From NCBI GenBank assembly GCA_017456605.1, contig JAFTJA010000005.1, positions 38,273 through 102,272 of the forward strand: DNA of 64,000 nt, in the 5' to 3' direction. The notes under the pieces were generated by a model, which saw nothing but the letters and a program-made list of their open reading frames with translations, did not search any database and was not told the DNA's origin. Every line of letters starts with the position of its first letter. Position 1 is the first letter of the stretch. Made by a program: the position numbers and the translations under genes. Positions 9,234-19,818 of the stretch are shown here, piece by piece. Source of the DNA: Clostridia bacterium. GTDB taxonomy: Bacteria > Bacillota > Clostridia > Monoglobales > Monoglobaceae.

Positions 9234-10259
9234 TTGAACGTAAAAGATTTTTATTATGACCTTCCTCAGGAGATGATTGCACAAACACCTCTTGAGGACA
9301 GAACAGCATCAAAGCTTATGGTTTTAAACCGCAAGACAAGCGAAATCATACACAAGCATTTTTATGACATAATCGAATACTTAAACGAGGGCGACTGCCT
9401 TGTTATGAACAACACCCGAGTTATACCCGCCCGTCTTTTCGGTACAAAAGAGGGCAGTGGTGGCAAAATCGAATTTTTGCTCCTCAAACGCATTGACATA
9501 AACACCTGGGAAATCATACTCCGACCAGGCAAAAAGGCACGCATCGGCAGCCGCTTTGTCTTTGGTGACGGAATTTTGAAGGCCGAAGTCATCGATATTT
9601 TAGAAGAGGGAAACCGAATTGTCCGTTTTGAATATGATGGCGTTTGGGAAGAAATTCTTGACACTTTAGGCGAGATGCCTCTTCCGCCTTACATCAAAGA
9701 AAAGCTGGTGGACAAAAACCGTTACCAGACGGTATATTCAAAGATTGAGGGGTCAGCTGCAGCACCTACGGCGGGGCTTCACTTTACCACCGAGCTTCTT
9801 GAAAAAATCAAGAAAAAAGGTGTTAAAATTGCATTTGTAACCCTTCATGTAGGTCTTGGTACTTTTCGCCCCGTTTCAGCGGAAAACATTGAAGACCACC
9901 ATATGCATTCCGAATATTATGAAATCTCAAAGGAAACTGCTGATATAATAAATGAAACAAAAAAATCCGGCGGCAGAATTGTTGCTGTTGGCACCACATC
10001 GGTCAGAACACTTGAAAGCGTAGCAGATGAAAATGGTACCATTGCAGCAAAATCCGGTGATACGCAAATATTCATTTACCCGGGCTACAAATTTAAAATT
10101 GTTGATGCACTTATCACAAATTTTCATTTGCCGGAATCAACACTTCTTATGCTTATCTCGGCTCTTTATGACCGTGAATCAATCATGAACGCCTACTCCG
10201 TTGCCATAAAGGAAAATTACAGATTTTTCAGCTTTGGTGATGCGATGTTTATTGAATAA
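9234..10259 (+). CDS. queA: S-adenosylmethionine:tRNA ribosyltransferase-isomerase
   Basis: 341 residues. It transfers and isomerises the ribosyl group of SAM onto preQ1 in tRNA, making epoxyqueuosine. The N-terminus ([19 protein letters not shown]) and the [10 protein letters not shown] motif match the family end to end. Translation probably begins at the TTG at 9234, with AAAGGA nine bases upstream. It precedes tgt, the enzyme for the preceding step, in the widespread queA-tgt-yajC-secDF order. Confidence 0.95.
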   Translation: MNVKDFYYDLPQEMIAQTPLEDRTASKLMVLNRKTSEIIHKHFYDIIEYLNEGDCLVMNNTRVIPARLFGTKEGSGGKIEFLLLKRIDINTWEIILRPGKKARIGSRFVFGDGILKAEVIDILEEGNRIVRFEYDGVWEEILDTLGEMPLPPYIKEKLVDKNRYQTVYSKIEGSAAAPTAGLHFTTELLEKIKKKGVKIAFVTLHVGLGTFRPVSAENIEDHHMHSEYYEISKETADIINETKKSGGRIVAVGTTSVRTLESVADENGTIAAKSGDTQIFIYPGYKFKIVDALITNFHLPESTLLMLISALYDRESIMNAYSVAIKENYRFFSFGDAMFIE

Positions 10260-10274
10260 AAAGAAAGGTTTTAA

Positions 10275-11408
<1,134 letters not shown>

Positions 11409-11457
11409 AATCCAATTTGTGTTAACAATATTTTAAGAAATAAATACCAATTTCATC

Positions 11458-11486
11458 TTGCATTATTCAGAAAAAAGAGGTATAAT
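11458..11486 (+). promoter_or_regulatory. SigA-type promoter for yajC
   Basis: TTGCAT (11458-11463), 17 bp, TATAAT (11481-11486), with the leader ending in an AAGGAGG ribosome binding site at 11539-11545. Confidence 0.8.
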
Positions 11487-11551
11487 TGTACTAATGTTTA
11501 AAAAGGACAAAAGTCCTGAAAAATTTCATTATTATCTAAGGAGGCAAAAAA

Positions 11552-11938
11552 ATGTTTATCACAGCTTATGCAGAACCCGCGGCAGCCGCTGCTCAGCAGG
11601 CAGGTCCCGCATCAATGGTTCCCTCTCTTCTTATGTTGGTTGTTATGTTTGCAGTTTTTTACTTCATTCTTATAAGACCGCAGAAGAAAAAAGAAAAGGA
11701 ACTCAAAAATATGCTTGCAGCCCTCAAGGTTAACGACGAGGTTGCAACAATTGGCGGCATCCACGGCAAAATCGTAAGAATCAAAGACGACCTTTTCGTT
11801 CTTGAATCAGGTATTGGTCAGAACAAATCTTACATCACCGTTGACCGCAGTGCAGTGAGCCGTTTTATGAAACGCGGCGAAGAAGAAAAGACAGCAACAC
11901 CTATTCCCGGTGCTGAAACTGACACAACCGAAGAATAA
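11552..11938 (+). CDS. yajC: Preprotein translocase subunit YajC
   Basis: 128 residues. It is an accessory subunit that associates with SecDF at the Sec translocon. An alanine-rich N-terminus leads into a single transmembrane helix (about 27-46) and the conserved IRPQKKKEKE, followed by the small cytoplasmic domain with EVATIGGIHGKI. ATG follows a strong AAGGAGG. It has its own promoter and lies upstream of secD and secF, with one small membrane protein gene between. Confidence 0.92.
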   Translation: MFITAYAEPAAAAAQQAGPASMVPSLLMLVVMFAVFYFILIRPQKKKEKELKNMLAALKVNDEVATIGGIHGKIVRIKDDLFVLESGIGQNKSYITVDRSAVSRFMKRGEEEKTATPIPGAETDTTEE

Positions 11939-11954
11939 TTCTTTTGGTAATACA

Positions 11955-12005
11955 CCCCCTTTTTTGTTCATATATTTATTGTAAATATTAAAAACAAAAA
12001 GGGGG
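11955..12005 (+). promoter_or_regulatory. Hairpin that would cover the next ribosome binding site
   Basis: CCCCCTTTTTTGTT (11955-11968) can pair with AACAAAAAGGGGG (11993-12005), with one bulged T. The loop contains a further 7-bp stem. The GGGGG of the 3' arm is the ribosome binding site for the TTG start at 12013. It is not a good terminator because no T-run follows the 3' arm. Confidence 0.6.
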
Positions 12006-12012
12006 ATTTTTC

Positions 12013-12450
12013 TTGTCAAAATTGATTCAGACACGGACATCCTTTGAGGTAAATGATTCCGGTATTGCATCAGGGATAATTTTTATGCTCAAAACAGTTC
12101 TTTTCAGTTATTTAGTATCTGTTGTTTTGCTCTTTCTTGCCTCAATTCTCGCAACATTTCAAGCGTTTTCTGACCAGGCAATAAGCATCGTGGCAAATTC
12201 CGTCACGGCACTGGGAGTTTTTCTGTGCGGATTTATGTCAGGCAGGCATTTTTCAAGTCGCGGTCTTGTTTTCGGGGCAATTTGCGGCGTTATTTATGCA
12301 GTGCTTTTGCTCATTATCGGAAACCTCGCTTCAGGCACAATGTCATTTGGCACCGATGCACTCACCGCACTTGCAATCGGAATAATTTGCGGAGCCGTGG
12401 GTGGTATTGTCGGTATAAACACAAAGCGGCAGCGACGGAGAAGCCTTTGA
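12013..12450 (+). CDS. TIGR04086/YrzE-like small membrane protein
   Basis: A 145-residue protein with four predicted transmembrane helices and glycine-rich helix contacts (GFMSGRHFSSRG, GIICGAVGGIVG), ending in a basic tail (KRQRRRSL). This matches the small membrane protein family TIGR04086, common in Firmicutes and often found beside yajC/secDF; its function is unknown. The start is probably the TTG at 12013, preceded by AAAGGGGGA. A strong terminator follows. A role with the translocon is only suggested by position. Confidence 0.7.
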   Translation: MSKLIQTRTSFEVNDSGIASGIIFMLKTVLFSYLVSVVLLFLASILATFQAFSDQAISIVANSVTALGVFLCGFMSGRHFSSRGLVFGAICGVIYAVLLLIIGNLASGTMSFGTDALTALAIGIICGAVGGIVGINTKRQRRRSL

Positions 12451-12489
12451 CCACCTGAGAAAGCTGTTAAATTTTAATATTTTGTAAAT

Positions 12490-12530
12490 TTCGGTCTGAA
12501 AAGTTGTTTTTCAGGCCGAAAACTTTTTTT
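12490..12530 (+). terminator. Terminator before secD
   Basis: A 13-bp stem with one G-T wobble (12490-12502 with 12508-12520) is followed by seven T at 12524-12530. Confidence 0.88.
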
Positions 12531-12536
12531 AAACTA

Positions 12537-12565
12537 TTGACTATTACACAAAAAAAAGTTATAAT
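12537..12565 (+). promoter_or_regulatory. SigA-type promoter for secDF
   Basis: TTGACT (12537-12542), 17 bp, TATAAT (12560-12565). The transcript leader is about 80 nt and contains a small 6-bp hairpin near 12610-12626. Confidence 0.85.
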
Positions 12566-12649
12566 GATACAGTATGTTATTTTGAAAATAATTAAAACTC
12601 AATATAAATTTGCCTGATTTTCCAGGCAGGACACAAGGAGGAAAAAACA

Positions 12650-13942
12650 GTGTCAAGAAGTATTATTAAATTCACAGCAATAATTCTTGTTATTGCGGCA
12701 CTTCTGTTTGTTGCACTGTACGGACTTGACTTCACTGAAGACGTAAGATTTCCCGGCATACTCGACCCGGACGGCGTTATTCAGGGTCTTGACCTCAAGG
12801 GCGGTTCAGTAATCGTGTTTGAAGCACAGGAAGACGACCCGACAGACGAACAAATGGATACAGTTGCCAACATGATGATGACCCGTCTTGAAGGGCTTGG
12901 CTATACAGAAGCTACCGTTACAAGACAGGGTTCAAAAAAGGTAAGAATTGAAATCCCGTCAATGTCTGACCCCGACGAGGCAGCAAAAACCCTGGGTGCA
13001 ACAGCTCAGCTTCAGTTTGTTGACCATGAGGGCACAGTTGTACTTACCGGTGCCGACGTAAAGACCGCCAATGCTCAGTATGGTCCACTCAGCGAGCTTG
13101 GTTCAAGCGAACACTTTGTTGAGCTCACACTCACCGAAGAGGGCAGAACAAAGTTTGCAGAAGCGACAGGCCGCGTTGCAGCACTTTCTTCACAGAACCA
13201 GAACTACATCGCTATTATGATGGACGAGCTTGCAGTTTCTGTTCCTATGGTTAATGAAAAAATTGACAGCGAAAACTGTGTGATTTCAGGTGATTTTACC
13301 GCAGAAAGTGCAAAGGCACTAGCAGGAAACATTCGGTCAGGTCAGCTTCCTTTCTCACTTTCTCAGGTTGAACTTCGTGCAGTAAGTGCCACACTTGGTG
13401 ATACAGCGCTCAAGACTTCTTTGATTGCAGGTCTTATCGGTATCATTCTTGTTATGCTCTTTATGCTCCTCTTCTATCGTTTGCCCGGCTTCCTTGCAAG
13501 CATCGCTCTTGCAGCATATATGGCAATCATTGGTATTATTCTTGCAAACCTGCATGTAAACCTTACACTTCCGGGTATTGCAGGTATCATTCTTTCAATA
13601 GGTATGGCCGTTGACGCCAACGTAATCATTTTTGAAAGAATCAAAGAAGAGCTCAAAATCGGCAAAACTGTTCGCAGTGCCGTTGACGCAGGCTTCAACA
13701 GAGCTTTGTCTGCAGTTATCGACTCAAACATCACCACAATCATCGCAGCAGTAATCCTTATTTTCCTTGGTACAGGTACTATCAAAGGGTTTGGTATTAC
13801 TCTCTTCATCGGTGTTGTAGTCAGCATGCTTTCTGCTATTTTCGTTACTAAGTTCCTTCTCAAGCAGATGATAGGAATGAACGTAAAAAATCTCTGGCTC
13901 TATGGTATCAATACAAAAAAGGAGGGTGCTAAGAATGCTTAA
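12650..13942 (+). CDS. secD: Protein translocase subunit SecD
   Basis: 430 residues. With SecF it uses the ion gradient to pull exported proteins through the SecYEG channel. A first helix is followed by the LDLKGGSVIVFE motif, a large extracytoplasmic P1-like domain, QLPFSLSQVE, and a C-terminal five-helix RND-type bundle with GIILSIGMAVDANVIIFERIKEE. GTG start at 12650, eight bases after AAGGAGG. Its last codons overlap the secF start by 8 nt, implying translational coupling. Confidence 0.96.
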   Translation: MSRSIIKFTAIILVIAALLFVALYGLDFTEDVRFPGILDPDGVIQGLDLKGGSVIVFEAQEDDPTDEQMDTVANMMMTRLEGLGYTEATVTRQGSKKVRIEIPSMSDPDEAAKTLGATAQLQFVDHEGTVVLTGADVKTANAQYGPLSELGSSEHFVELTLTEEGRTKFAEATGRVAALSSQNQNYIAIMMDELAVSVPMVNEKIDSENCVISGDFTAESAKALAGNIRSGQLPFSLSQVELRAVSATLGDTALKTSLIAGLIGIILVMLFMLLFYRLPGFLASIALAAYMAIIGIILANLHVNLTLPGIAGIILSIGMAVDANVIIFERIKEELKIGKTVRSAVDAGFNRALSAVIDSNITTIIAAVILIFLGTGTIKGFGITLFIGVVVSMLSAIFVTKFLLKQMIGMNVKNLWLYGINTKKEGAKNA

Positions 13943-14846
13943 TTTCACAGGAAACAAAAAGATATTCTTTATTATTTCCCTTGTTCTTATGGTTGCAAGT
14001 GCTGCATCTCTTCTTATTCAGGGATTCAATCTCGACACCGACTTTGCCGGCGGTATGGCTGTGACAGTTGGTGTTGGAACAGATTTTGAAGTTAAAGATG
14101 TTGAAGCTATCGTTTCTGATGCACTTGGCAAAGACCAGAAAGCATCTTCTGTTCAGAAATCCGAAAACAGCGAAGCTATCATAAAGTTCGGTTATGACAA
14201 TGCTCTCAAAACTGACGACGAAAGAGCTGCATTTGGCGAAGAAAAGGTTGCTGCAATCAAAACAGCACTTACCGAAAAATACGGCGAAATTGAAATCAGA
14301 AACAAAGACGTTGTTTCTCCGTCAACAGGTAAAGAGCTTGCAAGAAGTGCAGTATGGATGTCAATTTTTGCTGCTCTTGCAATCCTCATCTACATCACAT
14401 TTAGATTTGAATTTGTTTCAGGTGTTTGTGCTGTTATTGCTCTTGTTCATGACATTCTCATTCTTTGCGGTATCTATTCAATTGCAAGAATTGCTATTGA
14501 TACAACGTTCATTGCGGCAATACTCACCGTTCTCGGTTATTCTATCAATGCAACAATCGTTATCTTTGATAGAATCCGTGAAAACACACGTCACGCTAAA
14601 AAGCAAACTTATTCAGAGATTGCAAACACAAGTATAAACCAGACAATCAGCCGTTCAATCAATACAACGATTACTACACTTCTCACAATCGGCATGGTTT
14701 ATATCCTTGGTGTTACTTCAATCAAAGAGTTTGCTCTTCCCATCATCATCGGTATTGTTATCGGTACCTATTCTTCAATCTGTATCGCAGGTAATGTATG
14801 GGCTCTGTGGAGAGATTCAGCTGTTAAAGCAAAAGCAAAACAGTAA
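13935..14846 (+). CDS. secF: Protein translocase subunit SecF
   Basis: 303 residues from ATG 13935, with GGAGGG about 10 nt upstream inside the secD coding region; the frame is open further upstream but that part has no SecF similarity. The N-terminal helix leads to GFNLDTDFAGGMAVTV, the SecF counterpart of the SecD GG motif. The C-terminal bundle contains the conserved GYSINATIVIFDRIRENTR. Partner of SecD; the two are separate here rather than fused as in some Bacilli. It ends at a strong shared terminator. Confidence 0.95.
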   Translation: MLNFTGNKKIFFIISLVLMVASAASLLIQGFNLDTDFAGGMAVTVGVGTDFEVKDVEAIVSDALGKDQKASSVQKSENSEAIIKFGYDNALKTDDERAAFGEEKVAAIKTALTEKYGEIEIRNKDVVSPSTGKELARSAVWMSIFAALAILIYITFRFEFVSGVCAVIALVHDILILCGIYSIARIAIDTTFIAAILTVLGYSINATIVIFDRIRENTRHAKKQTYSEIANTSINQTISRSINTTITTLLTIGMVYILGVTSIKEFALPIIIGIVIGTYSSICIAGNVWALWRDSAVKAKAKQ

Positions 14847-14860
14847 TATTTCAAAAAGTC

Positions 14861-14894
14861 AAACCGGAGAGGAAATTTTCCTCTCCGGTTTTTT
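14861..14894. terminator. Bidirectional terminator between secF and the SLH protein
   Basis: A perfect 15-bp inverted repeat around a single base (14861-14891) with TTTTTT on the plus strand. It lies between two convergent stop codons; the minus-strand side also has a short T-run. Confidence 0.88.
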
Positions 14895-14895
14895 G

Positions 14896-16950
14896 TTATC
14901 TTGTCATATAGTTATAAAGCATCACCGCGGCTTCTGCCCGGGTTATATTGTCCAAAGGTCTTAATTTTCCGCCGTTCCCGCAAATTATATTCATTCCGGT
15001 AAGTATTGCGGCATACCCTGTTTTTTCTTTTGTCAAAACGTCTTGGTCAGCATATGAGACCTTAAATATTTCGCTGAGCTTTGCAACTTTTTCAAGACCT
15101 TCAAGCCTTATCATATACACAAAAGCATCTTCGCGTTTTACTGCACTGTCCGGTCTTTTTTCGCCCTCCGGAATTATTTCTTCATCCATGAGTATTCTGT
15201 AAAGTTCTTCTTCGCTAAAATCAAGATAAGTTTTGTGTCTTGTTCCCGCTGCAAACAATCGCAGCAAATCTGATTGTGTTATATCCTCATCAGGCATAAA
15301 TTTTTCGTCTTTAAAGCCAATTTGCACCTCTGCCAGCTTGTTTATCATTTCTTCTGCCCAATGACCTTTTATATCCGAATATCGAAGTTCTATGCTGCTT
15401 TGATTCGAATAAGGATCATATTTTCCCCCAGAGAACGCATCTATTTCTGCGCCCGGCGTCTTTACCCCAAAGCACACTTTGTACTTACCGCCGGTATGAA
15501 CATAGATTTTTGTAAGCTCTGAGATTTCCAGAAGCTTGTCGTGGGCTACGCTGTTTTCAATAACATTCTCCGGTGCCGTGAAGTTTTTATCATCATCAAA
15601 TTTCAGTCGATAGTTTATTATTCTGTTACTTTTTGTGTCAAATCGCACCGTGATACTGTTGTCTATGTATCGTATTCCGTTTACATATCTATCCAGTCTG
15701 CAATTCAAAACGTTGTTATATGCCTCACAACTTTCTTCCGAAAACTCGCTATGTTTCGTTGTTGCCGCCTTTAAGAATTTATCAATTTTTGTTTTTGCCT
15801 GATTTTTCTGTTCTTCACTCAGCTCCACTGCGTTTGTATCCGCTGCGGCAAACCGCTGATAAACATTGAGGACCTCTCCGGTCTTTCCTTCAAAGGTTGC
15901 AAGAATGTAACGATTTTTGTCCGCATCCTCATAAGTTAAGGTCAATTCATACTTTCCGCTGTTTTTTATTATATCAAAATGACTTATCTTTAAAGAATTG
16001 TCAAAGCCGATATAAGGCAGCGTTTTGAGAATTTTTTCTGCATCCGATTTTGAAATAAGTCCTTCTATTTCTTCAAGTTCTTTGATTTCTGCTTCGGTGA
16101 GCATTTCTTTTCTTAAAGCCTGATCTTCTGTTGTTCCCATATTTACTGTGTTTCCGCTGCCGAAAACGATTTCATCAAAGGAATCTTCCGTAACTATCTC
16201 ACCCGTTGATGCCAAAATATATCCTGCCACACCATCTTTATATCTGTAAAGCAAAACGGTATTGTTTTTTTCTCCATCGCTCAACCCCGACTTATACTCA
16301 TTGGTATAAATTTTCTCAGCAGGAAAAGCTTCTTTATATTTTTCGATATAATCCTCAACAACCATCAAATTATCATCAAATTCCGCGTCGAATTTGAAAC
16401 TTAAATTCATATTTCTAACATAAGCCACATCGTCATAAACCGCAATTCTCACCGACGCATTGTTGTCTTTCACTTCGATGCCGTTTTTCATACGTTTGTA
16501 TGTAAGTGTGTAATTTAAATTATCTACATTCCATGATTCCTCATCAAAAACCAGCCTGTCATTTTCGTCAGCAAAAGCCTCCGGTACGATAGTTTCGAGA
16601 AATCTTTCCACAAAAGCAAGAATGTCCGTCTTTGACAATGAAGTAATTTTCTTATCGGTCTTTAGTGAACTATCAAAGAAATAATAGTCAATTATTCTGC
16701 CTTTATCATCCGCAGTGATTTCCATATGCGCTTTTCCGTCTTTATCCTGCCACAAAAACGTAAAGCTTTCTTTTTCGTTTCGCAAAGATGTATACGAAGA
16801 AAATTCAGTAAGCTCTTTGGGAATATCAATCTTCCCTTTTACTTCAACAAGCACTTCTTCCATCTTTTTTGAAGCAACAGTATCTGCCGATACCATCAAA
16901 CAAGGCAAAAGCATTGCCAAAACTATCAAAAAACATAAACATTTTTTCAC
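14896..16950 (-). CDS. Secreted YcdB/YcdC-domain protein with S-layer homology repeats
   Basis: 684 residues from a GTG at 16950 (AAGGG eight bases upstream). A signal peptide ends near residue 23 (VSA-DTV). The middle looks like repeated YcdB/YcdC-type (PepSY-like) modules, for example GEVLNVYQRFAA and NRIINYRLKFDDD, each ending in a short glycine or charged turn. The C-terminal 180 residues contain three S-layer homology repeats: YSDIKGHWAEEMINKLAE begins the first, and PLDNITRAEAAVMLYNYM ends the last. SLH repeats bind pyruvylated secondary wall polymer. Function beyond wall attachment is unknown. It is a single-gene transcript with a strong promoter. Confidence 0.8.
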   Translation of the reverse strand: MKKCLCFLIVLAMLLPCLMVSADTVASKKMEEVLVEVKGKIDIPKELTEFSSYTSLRNEKESFTFLWQDKDGKAHMEITADDKGRIIDYYFFDSSLKTDKKITSLSKTDILAFVERFLETIVPEAFADENDRLVFDEESWNVDNLNYTLTYKRMKNGIEVKDNNASVRIAVYDDVAYVRNMNLSFKFDAEFDDNLMVVEDYIEKYKEAFPAEKIYTNEYKSGLSDGEKNNTVLLYRYKDGVAGYILASTGEIVTEDSFDEIVFGSGNTVNMGTTEDQALRKEMLTEAEIKELEEIEGLISKSDAEKILKTLPYIGFDNSLKISHFDIIKNSGKYELTLTYEDADKNRYILATFEGKTGEVLNVYQRFAAADTNAVELSEEQKNQAKTKIDKFLKAATTKHSEFSEESCEAYNNVLNCRLDRYVNGIRYIDNSITVRFDTKSNRIINYRLKFDDDKNFTAPENVIENSVAHDKLLEISELTKIYVHTGGKYKVCFGVKTPGAEIDAFSGGKYDPYSNQSSIELRYSDIKGHWAEEMINKLAEVQIGFKDEKFMPDEDITQSDLLRLFAAGTRHKTYLDFSEEELYRILMDEEIIPEGEKRPDSAVKREDAFVYMIRLEGLEKVAKLSEIFKVSYADQDVLTKEKTGYAAILTGMNIICGNGGKLRPLDNITRAEAAVMLYNYMTR

Positions 16951-17025
16951 ACAAAACACCCTTTCGTTTTTTATATAAATACTTTTTCGACTGGTAAAAA
17001 GTTGCATATTTAAAATTTTTTTATA

Positions 17026-17054
17026 ATTATACTACATTTCTTGAAAACTTACAA
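17026..17054 (-). promoter_or_regulatory. SigA-type promoter for the SLH protein
   Basis: TTGTAA (17054-17049), 17 bp, TATAAT (17031-17026) on the minus strand; leader about 70 nt. Confidence 0.8.
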
Positions 17055-17120
17055 GAAGTATTCGCCTTGCTTGAGCATCCAAAAATTCATTATTTATGTA
17101 TCAAAATTCTATAGAAAAGA

Positions 17121-17149
17121 TTGACAAAATGCATAATATATTGTATTAT
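17121..17149 (+). promoter_or_regulatory. SigA-type promoter for uraA-upp
   Basis: TTGACA (17121-17126), 17 bp, TATTAT (17144-17149). The leader contains an 8-bp hairpin (ATTGTCAC near 17162 with GTGGCAAT near 17185). I do not see a PyrR-binding motif or attenuator T-run. Confidence 0.78.
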
Positions 17150-17217
17150 TTTTATAGATTGATTGTCACTTTTTATCAAATTTTGTGGCAATTTCAAAGA
17201 AATGGAGGATTTTAAAA

Positions 17218-18582
17218 ATGAAACTAATTTATGGAGTTAAAGACAAACCCCGCTTTGGTGCACTTATCGTTTTTGCGATTCAACAGCTTTTGGCTATTAT
17301 GACCGCAACACTTGTTGTTCCGGTTATTATAAACGGCTCTTGCGGAACCACGATGAGCAGTGCTGCAGCACTTTTCGGTGCCGGCGTTGGAACACTTGTT
17401 TACATCGCTTTCACCAAAAGGAAGTCGCCTGTTTTTCTTGGTTCTTCTTTTGCGTTTATCGGCTCAATGATCGCGGCTTTTGCCGGCGGTGTTTCCATGT
17501 CACTTGGCTTTTTGGGTCTGATAATCGGTGCCGCTTTTGCAGCCCTTGTTTATGTGGTGATTGCTATTATTGTTAAATGCGCAGGTGTAAACTGGATTAA
17601 CAAAATTATGCCTGCTGTTGTTATAGGTCCTACTGTTGCAATAATTGGCCTCAGCCTTGCAGGAAACGCAATCGGCGATATGTCAAAAGGCAGCATCGAG
17701 GGCATTGCAACATCACCTTTAATCACAGTTCTTTGCGGCGTTGTAACTCTGCTTATCACTGTTATCTGTTCAACATATGGCAAAAAGACACTTCGTCTTA
17801 TTCCTTTCATAATGGGTATACTTGGCGGTTATCTTGTTGCTGCAATATTCACAGCTATCGGATATGCAGCTGACATTGATGCAATAAAGGTTCTCAATGT
17901 TGCTCCTTTCCTTGCACTGGTTGAAAACGGTGTCAACCTCAATACTTTTGTCTCTGTACCCGACTTCACATTTCTCACGGCATTCAAGGGCTTTGGCGAA
18001 TTGAATGCAGCATATATCAGCACCATTGCTGTTGCTTATATTCCTGTTGCATTTGTTGTTTTTGCTGAGCATATCGCGGACCACAAAAACATTTCTTCAA
18101 TCATCGAAAAAGACCTTCTCGAAGAACCCGGTCTCCACAGAACACTTCTCGGCGATGGTATTGGTTCTGTTGTAGGTGCGATTTTCGGCGGTTGTCCCAA
18201 CACAACATACGGTGAATCTGTTGGCTGTGTTGCTATCACAAGAAACGCATCTGTTGTTACTATAATTACAGCTGCAATACTTGCTATACTTATCTCCTTC
18301 ATTTCTCCGTTTATTGCTTTTGTAAACTCTATCCCCTCTTGTGTAATGGGCGGTGTTTGTATGGCGCTCTACGGATTTATAGCAGTATCAGGTCTCAAGA
18401 TGGTGCAGACAGTAAACCTCAATCTCAACAAAAATCTCTTTGTTGTTTCTGTTATTCTTATCGCTGGCATTGGCGGACTTACTCTTAATTTCGGAAAAAT
18501 TACTATCACATCAATTGCATGTGCGCTTATTTTGGGTATAATAACAAATATCGTTGTATCAAAGGCTAAAGAACAAGAATAA
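17218..18582 (+). CDS. uraA: NCS2-family uracil permease
   Basis: 454 residues with about 14 membrane segments, normal for the family. It imports uracil (less likely xanthine) with protons. The [16 protein letters not shown] motif in the transport core matches UraA/PyrP proteins, which favours uracil over purine members. The ATG at 17218 has GGAGG nine bases upstream; the frame is open 11 codons further but lacks a better site. It lies 14 nt upstream of upp, so import and phosphoribosylation of uracil are coupled in one transcript. Confidence 0.92.
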   Translation: MKLIYGVKDKPRFGALIVFAIQQLLAIMTATLVVPVIINGSCGTTMSSAAALFGAGVGTLVYIAFTKRKSPVFLGSSFAFIGSMIAAFAGGVSMSLGFLGLIIGAAFAALVYVVIAIIVKCAGVNWINKIMPAVVIGPTVAIIGLSLAGNAIGDMSKGSIEGIATSPLITVLCGVVTLLITVICSTYGKKTLRLIPFIMGILGGYLVAAIFTAIGYAADIDAIKVLNVAPFLALVENGVNLNTFVSVPDFTFLTAFKGFGELNAAYISTIAVAYIPVAFVVFAEHIADHKNISSIIEKDLLEEPGLHRTLLGDGIGSVVGAIFGGCPNTTYGESVGCVAITRNASVVTIITAAILAILISFISPFIAFVNSIPSCVMGGVCMALYGFIAVSGLKMVQTVNLNLNKNLFVVSVILIAGIGGLTLNFGKITITSIACALILGIITNIVVSKAKEQE

Positions 18583-18596
18583 CAAAGGAGACCGCT

Positions 18597-19226
18597 ATGA
18601 GTAACGTTAAAATTTTTGACCACCCTCTCATTCAGCACAAAACCACTATTTTGCGTCAAAAATCTACCACCAACAAGGAATTTCGTGAACTGGTGGAAGA
18701 AATCACAATGCTGATGTGTTATGAATCACTTAGGGATTTACCCCTTGAAGATGTAGAAATTGAAACACCCATCACAAAGACCACACAAAAAATGCTCAAG
18801 GGAAAGGACATCGCTGTTGTTCCCATCCTTCGGGCAGGGCTTGGAATGGTAAACGGTCTTTTGAACCTTGTGCCAAACGCAAAGGTTGGTCACATAGGTA
18901 TGTATCGTGACGAAGAAACCATGCAACCTCATGAGTATTACTGCAAGCTTCCCGCCGATATTGACAAACGATTGATCGTTGTTGTTGACCCGATGCTTGC
19001 AACAGGCGGTTCAGCCATTGACGCTATCAGCCAGATAAAGTCTTACGGCGGAACAAATATCAAGTTTCTTTGTTTGATTGCAGCGCCTGAGGGTATTGAA
19101 GCATTGTCAACGGCGCATCCTGATATCGAAATTTTCTGCGCAAACGTAGACGAATGCCTCAACGAGAGATGCTACATCGTTCCGGGCCTTGGCGACGCCG
19201 GTGACAGAATTTTCGGCACAAAATAA
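18597..19226 (+). CDS. upp: Uracil phosphoribosyltransferase
   Basis: 209 residues, full length. It converts uracil and PRPP to UMP in pyrimidine salvage. The PRPP-binding loop [12 protein letters not shown] and the C-terminal [13 protein letters not shown] are both characteristic. It is cotranscribed with the uracil permease and closed by a strong terminator. Confidence 0.97.
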   Translation: MSNVKIFDHPLIQHKTTILRQKSTTNKEFRELVEEITMLMCYESLRDLPLEDVEIETPITKTTQKMLKGKDIAVVPILRAGLGMVNGLLNLVPNAKVGHIGMYRDEETMQPHEYYCKLPADIDKRLIVVVDPMLATGGSAIDAISQIKSYGGTNIKFLCLIAAPEGIEALSTAHPDIEIFCANVDECLNERCYIVPGLGDAGDRIFGTK

Positions 19227-19240
19227 AGTGTTTAAGCACC

Positions 19241-19273
19241 AAAAAGCTCTCAGCAAAATGCTGAGAGCTTTTT
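19241..19273 (+). terminator. Terminator after upp
   Basis: A perfect 15-bp stem (19241-19255 with 19259-19273) with a three-base loop, ending in a T-run. Confidence 0.92.
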
Positions 19274-19284
19274 ATCGTGTAATG

Positions 19285-19312
19285 AAAGCCACTCTAAGCC
19301 TTGCGTGGCTTT
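19285..19312 (-). terminator. Weak terminator after the small membrane protein
   Basis: An 8-bp stem (19285-19292 with 19305-19312) 14 nt beyond the stop codon of the minus-strand gene, with only three T after it on that strand. Confidence 0.45.
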
Positions 19313-19326
19313 ATATTTGTTGTCAA

Positions 19327-19749
19327 TCAGTTTTTTCCATCTTCGATTTCAACCAATCCATCCGGGGTTTCAACCATATCATGGCGTTTCAGTAAAAATC
19401 TTCTTATTCCAAAAAGAATTGCTATTGCCGCCACAGTGATAAGATTTTCCCAAGGCCTTGCATGTCCTATAATCAGCTGTCTGGCAAGGGCAAACGCCAA
19501 AACCTCAATAACGGTTTCCGGTGTATGCTTGCAAAGCATTTTTATAAGCTCTGCACTTATTGCAAGAATAATCGCATCATCCAGTATTTCCACCAAAGCG
19601 CTGATTCCGTCGGAAAAAATTCCAACCTGCACTGTTTCAACAACCAACCGTACTCCAAAAATCAAAAGAGCAATCCCAACAATCACCGAAATAAAAAGCT
19701 CAAACAAATAGCTGGTTTCAAACATTTTGTCCTGTAATTTTTTTCTCAT
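19327..19749 (-). CDS. Small four-helix membrane protein, possibly PsiE-like
   Basis: About 140 residues, four hydrophobic segments, a charged tail (ETPDGLVEIEDGKN). The EVLAFALARQLIIGH stretch resembles the phosphate-starvation-inducible PsiE family, whose function is not established; the resemblance is modest. Two adjacent ATGs (19752 and 19749) are possible; GGGAGG lies 6 nt before the second. It sits between putP and upp on separate transcripts, so the neighbours do not help. Confidence 0.6.
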   Translation of the reverse strand: MRKKLQDKMFETSYLFELFISVIVGIALLIFGVRLVVETVQVGIFSDGISALVEILDDAIILAISAELIKMLCKHTPETVIEVLAFALARQLIIGHARPWENLITVAAIAILFGIRRFLLKRHDMVETPDGLVEIEDGKN

Positions 19750-19778
19750 CATCTTCCTCCCTGCTATATAAAAAGCAC

Positions 19779-19810
19779 AAGGCTGTCTGAAAAATCAGGC
19801 AGCCTTTTTT
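19779..19810 (-). terminator. Terminator after the PutP-like symporter
   Basis: A 12-bp stem with one wobble (19779-19790 with 19795-19806). The plus strand has seven T after it. On the minus strand it lies 12 nt past the putP stop and a T-run follows six bases after the stem. Confidence 0.7.
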
Positions 19811-19818
19811 TGTTCAAA

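Noticed and set aside
17150..17217. PyrR attenuator or purine riboswitch upstream of uraA
   Set aside because: Only one 8-bp hairpin is visible; there is no PyrR-binding motif, terminator T-run or riboswitch core.
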